From NCBI RefSeq assembly GCF_003233845.1, contig NZ_QKRB01000010.1, forward strand, positions 124,001 through 188,000: a stretch of 64,000 nt of DNA. Reading direction: 5' to 3'. The notes under the pieces are model-generated. The model searched no databases, had not been told where the DNA came from, and saw only the letters and a program-made list of their open reading frames with translations. The translations under genes were made by a program, and so were the position numbers. This stretch comes from Paenibacillus sambharensis. Lineage in GTDB: Bacteria > Bacillota > Bacilli > Paenibacillales > Paenibacillaceae. Shown one piece after another: positions 59,757-64,000 of the stretch; within the stretch, counting starts at the first letter, position 1, and each line of letters starts with the position of its first letter.

Positions 59757-60545
59757 ATGGAGAGACAGGAAGCTGTCATACAGATTCAGGATTTACGGAT
59801 GAAATACAGTGACCGGTATGTGCTTCAGGGCATCGACCTGGAGGCTTACCCGGGACAGATCATCGGCTATATCGGACCGAACGGGGCCGGCAAGAGTACA
59901 ACGGTGAAAATCATGCTGGGACTCGTTACGGGCTATGCCGGCGAGGTTAAGCTGTTCGGACGCGATATCGCGGACGGTGATCCCGGCTATAAGAGCCGGA
60001 TTGGTTATGTGCCCGAAACCGCCGAGCTCTATGATAATCTGACGGCTTCGGAATATTTGACATTTATCGGCGAGCTCTACGGCCTGAAGAGCGATGACGC
60101 CGATTACAAGGCGCGCAGGCTGATGGATATGCTGGGTCTTGGCCGGGTATATGATGCACGCATAGCCTCGTTCTCCAAGGGGATGCGCCAGAAGGTGCTG
60201 CTGATCTCCAGCATGCTCCATGATCCGGATGTGCTGTTTCTCGATGAGCCGCTCAGCGGCCTGGATGCGAACAGTGTCATGATCGTGAAAGAGATTATGA
60301 GCCAGCTGGCGCTGCAGGGCAGGACGATCTTCTACTCCTCGCACATCATGGAGGTGGTGGAGAAGATCAGCAGCCGGATCATTCTGATCGACGAGGGCAG
60401 GATCATTGCTGACGGCTCCTTCGAGGAGCTGAAGGAGAGAAGCGAGGAAGGCACGCTGGAAGGCATCTTCAACCGTCTGACTGGTTTGAATAATCACAGG
60501 CAGCTTGCCGAGCAGTTCGTCTCTGTTGTACGGGAGGACTCGTGA
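59757..60545 (+). CDS. ABC transporter ATP-binding protein (exporter type)
   Basis: ATPase of 262 residues: Walker A GPNGAGKST, signature FSKGMRQKVLLISSML, Walker B LFLDEPLSGLD and switch SSHIM. The signature SKGMRQ is typical of ABC-2-type exporters (Ecs/Nat/drug-like). ATG 59757 has GTGAGGTG ten bases upstream; an earlier in-frame start (59700) has GGGAGG near it but adds 19 unconserved-looking residues. The permease gene begins one base after the stop. Confidence 0.9.
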   Translation: MERQEAVIQIQDLRMKYSDRYVLQGIDLEAYPGQIIGYIGPNGAGKSTTVKIMLGLVTGYAGEVKLFGRDIADGDPGYKSRIGYVPETAELYDNLTASEYLTFIGELYGLKSDDADYKARRLMDMLGLGRVYDARIASFSKGMRQKVLLISSMLHDPDVLFLDEPLSGLDANSVMIVKEIMSQLALQGRTIFYSSHIMEVVEKISSRIILIDEGRIIADGSFEELKERSEEGTLEGIFNRLTGLNNHRQLAEQFVSVVREDS

Positions 60546-60546
60546 G

Positions 60547-62205
60547 ATGCGGGAATTTAAGGTCTTGAAGCTGCTGGACCGCTTCAGCGGCTGGTTTGAG
60601 CGCAGGGGCGCCGATTACCCCGTCATGCGCAGGATGCTGCAGGTTAAGCTGACGATGGACCGCCGCCGGGTGCCCACGGTACTGGCCCAGATGAGCAAGA
60701 ACCGGGACCGCGCGGCCGAGGAAGAGTCCAATCATTTTGGCAAGAGCTTGTGGCTGTACGGTCTAATGGGGCTGGTGATGATCCTTTTCCTGCTGATGGG
60801 CGGCTCTCCGATTGTTCAGATGGGCTTCATCTACGCATTTCTTATGTTCTTCGTGGTAACAGCGGTCATCTCGGACTTCTCATCTGTTGTACTGGATGTG
60901 CGGGATCATCATATCCTGCATCCGAAGCCGGTGACGCGCAAGACGATTCAGATGGCCAAATCGGTTCATGCGATGCTGTATTTGACGATGCTGACTGGAG
61001 TGCTCAGTGCAGGTGTTTTAGGTACTATTCTGTTCAAAATGGGCCCGGCAATGGCACTGCTGTTCATTCTGGAGACGGTTCTCTTCATGCTGCTGGTTTT
61101 GGTGGCTACCACGCTGCTGTATCTGCTGGTGCTGAAATATATGGATGGCGAGAAGCTGAAGGATCTCATCAACTACGTGCAAATCATCATGTCGGCGGGT
61201 GTCATGCTTGGTTATCAGTTGACGGTCAATTCCTTCAACTACCTTGATTTTGGCGGCTTTGAGCTGCAGTGGTGGCATGTGCTGATTGTGCCGCTGTGGT
61301 TTGCCGCCCCGTTTGAGCTGCTGGCAGGTGCAGGCGGGGGCAGCCTTCTGATCCTGCTGGCTGTGCTGTCCATTGTGGTTCCTCTTGCCGCCTTCCTTGT
61401 CTATCTGCGGCTTCAGGAGTCGTTCGAGCGCTATCTCGCCAAGCTTACAGAGAAGGATGCAGGGAAAGGGCGCAAGCGGCGCGGCATACCGCTTGGGCAG
61501 TGGCTGGGCCGGCTGCTGTGCAGAAGCGGGGAGGAGAGAACGTGGTACCGGTTCGCCGCAGAGATGATGCGCCATGAACGGGATTTCAAGCTGAAGGTGT
61601 ACCCGGCGCTGGGCTTCTCGCTGATTCTGCCGTTCCTCTTCCTGCTGCCGAGTCTCCGTGTGAGCAATTGGTCGGAAATCAGCCAGGGCAGCTGGTTTTA
61701 TGCGCTCTATATGATCGGGATTATTGTCTCTACCGTGCTGCTTATGCTGAAGTATTCGGGGGCATACAAGGGGGCCTGGATCTACAAGACGTTACCCCTG
61801 CGCCACACAGAGCCTGTCTTCCGGGGTTCGATGCTGGCCTTCGCGGTGTATCTATTCCTGCCGATCTATCTGCTGGAGTCCGCGATTTTTATCTTGATCT
61901 TCGGGGTCGATATTGCGCTGCACCTGCTCATCATCCTGCTGGGGCTGCTGCTGTATATGACGGTATGCTTCTGGGTGCTTCCCAAGTCCCTGCCGTTCTC
62001 GCAGCCATTTGATGCCATGAAGCAAAACGACAACTGGGTAGCCGTGCTGCTCTTCTTTGTGACTCCGGTGTTTGGAGCTGCGCATTTCGGCGCATCGCTA
62101 ATTCCTTACGGTCTGCCGCTCTATGCAATCCTCCTGATCATGTTGAACATATGGCAGTGGGGAAGGGCTTTCCGCGTACCTTGGGAGAAGGTTGTTGACA
62201 GCTGA
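60547..62205 (+). CDS. ABC-2-type transporter permease
   Basis: Membrane subunit of 552 residues with about twelve hydrophobic helices and a cytoplasmic N-terminal region of about 75 residues (LLDRFSGWFERRGADYPVMR). A charged stretch near the middle (LTEKDAGKGRKRRGIPLG) splits the two membrane halves. It should form an exporter with the ATPase encoded just before it; the transported compound is unknown. ATG preceded by CGGGAGGACTCGTGAG. Confidence 0.88.
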   Translation: MREFKVLKLLDRFSGWFERRGADYPVMRRMLQVKLTMDRRRVPTVLAQMSKNRDRAAEEESNHFGKSLWLYGLMGLVMILFLLMGGSPIVQMGFIYAFLMFFVVTAVISDFSSVVLDVRDHHILHPKPVTRKTIQMAKSVHAMLYLTMLTGVLSAGVLGTILFKMGPAMALLFILETVLFMLLVLVATTLLYLLVLKYMDGEKLKDLINYVQIIMSAGVMLGYQLTVNSFNYLDFGGFELQWWHVLIVPLWFAAPFELLAGAGGGSLLILLAVLSIVVPLAAFLVYLRLQESFERYLAKLTEKDAGKGRKRRGIPLGQWLGRLLCRSGEERTWYRFAAEMMRHERDFKLKVYPALGFSLILPFLFLLPSLRVSNWSEISQGSWFYALYMIGIIVSTVLLMLKYSGAYKGAWIYKTLPLRHTEPVFRGSMLAFAVYLFLPIYLLESAIFILIFGVDIALHLLIILLGLLLYMTVCFWVLPKSLPFSQPFDAMKQNDNWVAVLLFFVTPVFGAAHFGASLIPYGLPLYAILLIMLNIWQWGRAFRVPWEKVVDS

Positions 62206-62265
62206 GAATACCGGACTTAGGATGTGGAAGGAGCCCGTTTTCATAAACATTTACAAAATTTAGGA

Positions 62266-62294
62266 TTGACTCGTTTTGCAGATCATGGTAACTT
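62266..62294 (+). promoter_or_regulatory. Promoter of the bmr-type leader
   Basis: TTGACT at 62266-62271, a 17-base spacer and TAACTT at 62289-62294 precede the leader peptide gene by about 40 bases. Confidence 0.7.
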
Positions 62295-62335
62295 ACCCTA
62301 TGTAACCAAAACCAATCGAAAGGAGCGACCCGAAC

Positions 62336-62446
62336 ATGCGTATTACTAACGGAATGGAAGTTATGCTGAATCATCGTCCTGGCACCGTACAACCGCATAG
62401 ATCAACTCGTGGCCTCCTTGCACAAACGGATAACCGGATCGGTTAA
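62336..62446 (+). CDS. Leader peptide (36 aa) of a BmrCD-type operon
   Basis: A 36-codon gene starting ATGCGTATTACTAACGGAAT with AAAGGAG ten bases upstream and ending in TAA at 62444-62446. The peptide begins MRITNGMEVMLNHRPG, is basic and contains QPHRSTRGLL. Its last codons form the first arms of the attenuator that follows. In B. subtilis the leader gene bmrB precedes bmrCD and controls it by ribosome-mediated attenuation; position and layout here are the same. Orthology of the peptide itself was not tested. Confidence 0.7.
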   Translation: MRITNGMEVMLNHRPGTVQPHRSTRGLLAQTDNRIG

Positions 62447-62509
62447 TACCCGTTAACCTTGTCATATACAAGGCGCAGGCCGCGAATCCTCGTGGCGTGC
62501 GCTTTTTTT
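62431..62509 (+). terminator. Attenuator: competing hairpins and terminator T1
   Basis: Successive overlapping stems: TAACCG 62431-62436 with CGGTTA 62440-62445; GGTTAA 62441-62446 with TTAACC 62453-62458; CCTTGT 62457-62462 with ACAAGG 62468-62473; then terminator GCGCA 62473-62477 with TGCGC 62498-62502, inner CCGCG/CGTGG, and T7 at 62503-62509. Adjacent stems share bases, so a ribosome stalled at the end of the leader frame could change which forms. Confidence 0.75.
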
Positions 62510-62554
62510 AATGCCCCGGGCTTCGGCGTTCCTCGCAGCCGGGCTGGGCATGAT

Positions 62555-62592
62555 AAGCACACCGCTTTCGGGCGGTGTGCTTGTTTTATTTT
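62555..62592 (+). terminator. Second tandem terminator T2
   Basis: AAGCACACCGC at 62555-62565 pairs perfectly with GCGGTGTGCTT at 62572-62582; GTTTTATTTT follows. It lies 45 bases after T1 and before the bmrC start. Confidence 0.88.
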
Positions 62593-62717
62593 GGAGGGGT
62601 ATCGCATAGATCAGTTAAGCGGTTATCTCTTTGCGTGGAGGGCTGTTCCCGGAGGTGAGGGCAGCCATTCCCGCCAGTTCATATAGATATTTGGTAAAGA
62701 GAGAGGAGTAAATTCTC

Positions 62718-64000
62718 ATGCTGTCGGTTATAGGCAAGCTTGGCTGGTTCTTTCAACTGGAGAAGAAACGATACATAATAGCCGTCATTCTGATGGTCAT
62801 CAGCGGCATACTGGAAATTCTGCCCCCCATGATGGTGGGCAGCTCGATTGACGCCATTCAGCTTGGCACGATGACTTGGAGCAGCCTGACCATGACGCTG
62901 GTGCAGCTGGCCCTTATTACGGCGGGGGCTTACATTGTGACATACTTCTGGATGTATAAGCTGTTCGGCGGCTCGATGGTTGTTGAGCGGATGATGCGTT
63001 CGAAGCTGATGCGTCACTTCATGAAGATGACGCCAACCTTCTATGAGCGGAGCCGGACAGGAGACTTGATGGCGCGCGCGACCAATGATCTGCAGGCGGT
63101 CTCCATGACAGCTGGCTTTGGCATGATGACGCTGATCGACTCCACGCTGTGGATGGGTACGCTGCTTATTACGATGACCGTATTCGTGTCGTGGAAGCTG
63201 ACGCTGGCGGCGATTCTGCCGCTGCCGATCATGGCGCTGCTCGTCAGCAAATACGGCGACTGGATCCATAAGCGGTTCACAGCCGCCCAGGATGCGTTCG
63301 GCGTCATGAATGACGATGTGCTGGAGACGGTGTCTGGTGTGCGTGTAACCCGTGCCTACGTCCAGGAGCGGGCGGTTGAGAGACAGTTCGACCGGATCAC
63401 CCAGGATGTGCTGGACAAAAATATCGCGGTCGTCAAGATCGACGCCCTGTTCGAGCCGACAATCAAGATTCTGGTGGGCGCCAGTTATCTGATTGGTCTT
63501 GGCTACGGCGCTTACCTGGTCTATCACAACGAAATGACCATCGGCGGCCTGGTTGCTTTCAACGTGTATCTCGGCATGCTCATCTGGCCGATGTTCGCAA
63601 TCGGCGAGCTGATTAACGTCATGCAGCGGGGGAATGCCTCCATCGACCGGGTGAACGAGACCCTGGGCTACAAGCCTGATGTTCCGGACCCGGAAGACAC
63701 AACAGCGGTGGCGCGTCCTACTGATATTACCTTCGACAACGTAACGTTCCGTTATCCGTCTTCGTCGGTTGATAATCTGAAGAAGGTCAGCTTCACGCTG
63801 AAGAGCGGCCAGACACTCGGCATTGTCGGCCGGACGGGAAGCGGCAAGTCCACTCTGATTAAGCAGCTGCTGCGCGAGTATCCGCATGGCGAAGGGACGA
63901 TCTCGGTTTCGGGTGTGCCAATCGAGCGGATCAGCATGGATCAGCTGAAGTCCTGGTACGGTTATGTGCCGCAGGAGCAGTTCCTGTTCTCCCGGAGCGT
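62718..64000 (+). CDS. bmrC: BmrC/YheI-type multidrug ABC exporter half-transporter (3' end outside window)
   Basis: N-terminal 427 residues of a fused membrane-ATPase exporter; the gene continues beyond the window. The sequence closely follows B. subtilis YheI (BmrC), for example KLGWFFQLEKKRYIIAVIL, FYERSRTGDLMARATNDLQA and the run starting FNVYLGMLIWPMFAIGELIN then VMQRGNAS. The ATPase starts near 350 with Walker A GRTGSGKST and Q-loop VPQEQFLFSR. In Bacillus BmrC works as a heterodimer with BmrD in drug efflux; the partner should lie downstream. The ATG follows GAGAGGAG. Expression is probably set by the leader peptide and the two terminators upstream. Confidence 0.93.
   Translation, partial: MLSVIGKLGWFFQLEKKRYIIAVILMVISGILEILPPMMVGSSIDAIQLGTMTWSSLTMTLVQLALITAGAYIVTYFWMYKLFGGSMVVERMMRSKLMRHFMKMTPTFYERSRTGDLMARATNDLQAVSMTAGFGMMTLIDSTLWMGTLLITMTVFVSWKLTLAAILPLPIMALLVSKYGDWIHKRFTAAQDAFGVMNDDVLETVSGVRVTRAYVQERAVERQFDRITQDVLDKNIAVVKIDALFEPTIKILVGASYLIGLGYGAYLVYHNEMTIGGLVAFNVYLGMLIWPMFAIGELINVMQRGNASIDRVNETLGYKPDVPDPEDTTAVARPTDITFDNVTFRYPSSSVDNLKKVSFTLKSGQTLGIVGRTGSGKSTLIKQLLREYPHGEGTISVSGVPIERISMDQLKSWYGYVPQEQFLFSRS

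Overview
The window looks like chromosomal DNA of a spore-forming, low-GC-lineage Gram-positive bacterium of the Paenibacillus type. The grounds are strong AGGAGG-type ribosome sites, an alpha/beta small acid-soluble spore protein, a spore-coat-type manganese catalase with a DUF2642 partner, a BstA/YfiT DinB-fold protein, a GlcT-controlled glucose PTS, YesMN-type two-component pairs, a BceRS-AB module and a BmrC homologue. Base composition is moderately GC-rich (estimated by eye). No rRNA, tRNA, phage, insertion sequence or CRISPR array was seen. The genus is an inference.

Layout. 0-7.3 kb: a chemoreceptor, then glcT and ptsG-ptsH-ptsI; ptsG is preceded by a GlcT antiterminator site fused to a very long bulged terminator hairpin. 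7.3-10.6 kb: FMN reductase, a GAF-domain sensor kinase/NarL-type regulator pair, and a 50-residue protein. 10.8-14.3 kb: a barstar/barnase pair, a pentapeptide-repeat protein, and a VTC polyphosphate-polymerase-type protein with a DUF4956 membrane partner. 14.4-20.5 kb: single genes (Xre regulator, BstA, LysR, secreted hydrolase, Fur-boxed siderophore-binding lipoprotein). 20.6-25.1 kb: a complete BceRS-AB peptide-stress module with a perfect BceR-type operator. 25.4-28.3 kb: GNAT, a repeat-rich non-coding stretch, an iron-dependent alcohol dehydrogenase and a SASP. 28.5-34.9 kb: a sugar ABC importer (lipoprotein, two permeases) with a YesM/YesN-type kinase and regulator.

35-40.7 kb: an L-2-hydroxyacid dehydrogenase divergent from an AGCS amino-acid symporter, and a TrpXYZ-like ABC importer. 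40.9-46.5 kb: an orphan kinase, a TetR/oxidoreductase pair with two matching operators, a subtilase, an SDR and a truncated SDR pseudogene. 46.7-53.5 kb: a translationally coupled hypothetical/TIM-barrel pair, a STAS protein, a second chemoreceptor, a MpsC-like protein with an SbtA-type bicarbonate transporter, the sporulation-type Mn-catalase operon, a perfect Fur box heading an orphan structured transcript, and a DUF1540 mini-protein. 53.6-62.2 kb: a cytoplasmic GH9 enzyme divergent from an AraC regulator, an SDR-ThuA-Dabb operon, an MFS transporter and an ABC exporter pair. 62.2-64 kb: a leader-peptide attenuator with two tandem terminators ahead of a BmrC-type multidrug ABC gene that runs off the window.

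Recurrent theme: sensing and efflux modules with readable RNA or DNA switches (GlcT/RAT, BceR operator, TetR operators, Fur boxes, bmr-type attenuator). The attenuator ahead of bmrC and the Fur-box-headed orphan transcript are the least ordinary features. All function assignments come from motif and family recognition by reading; none was checked by database search.
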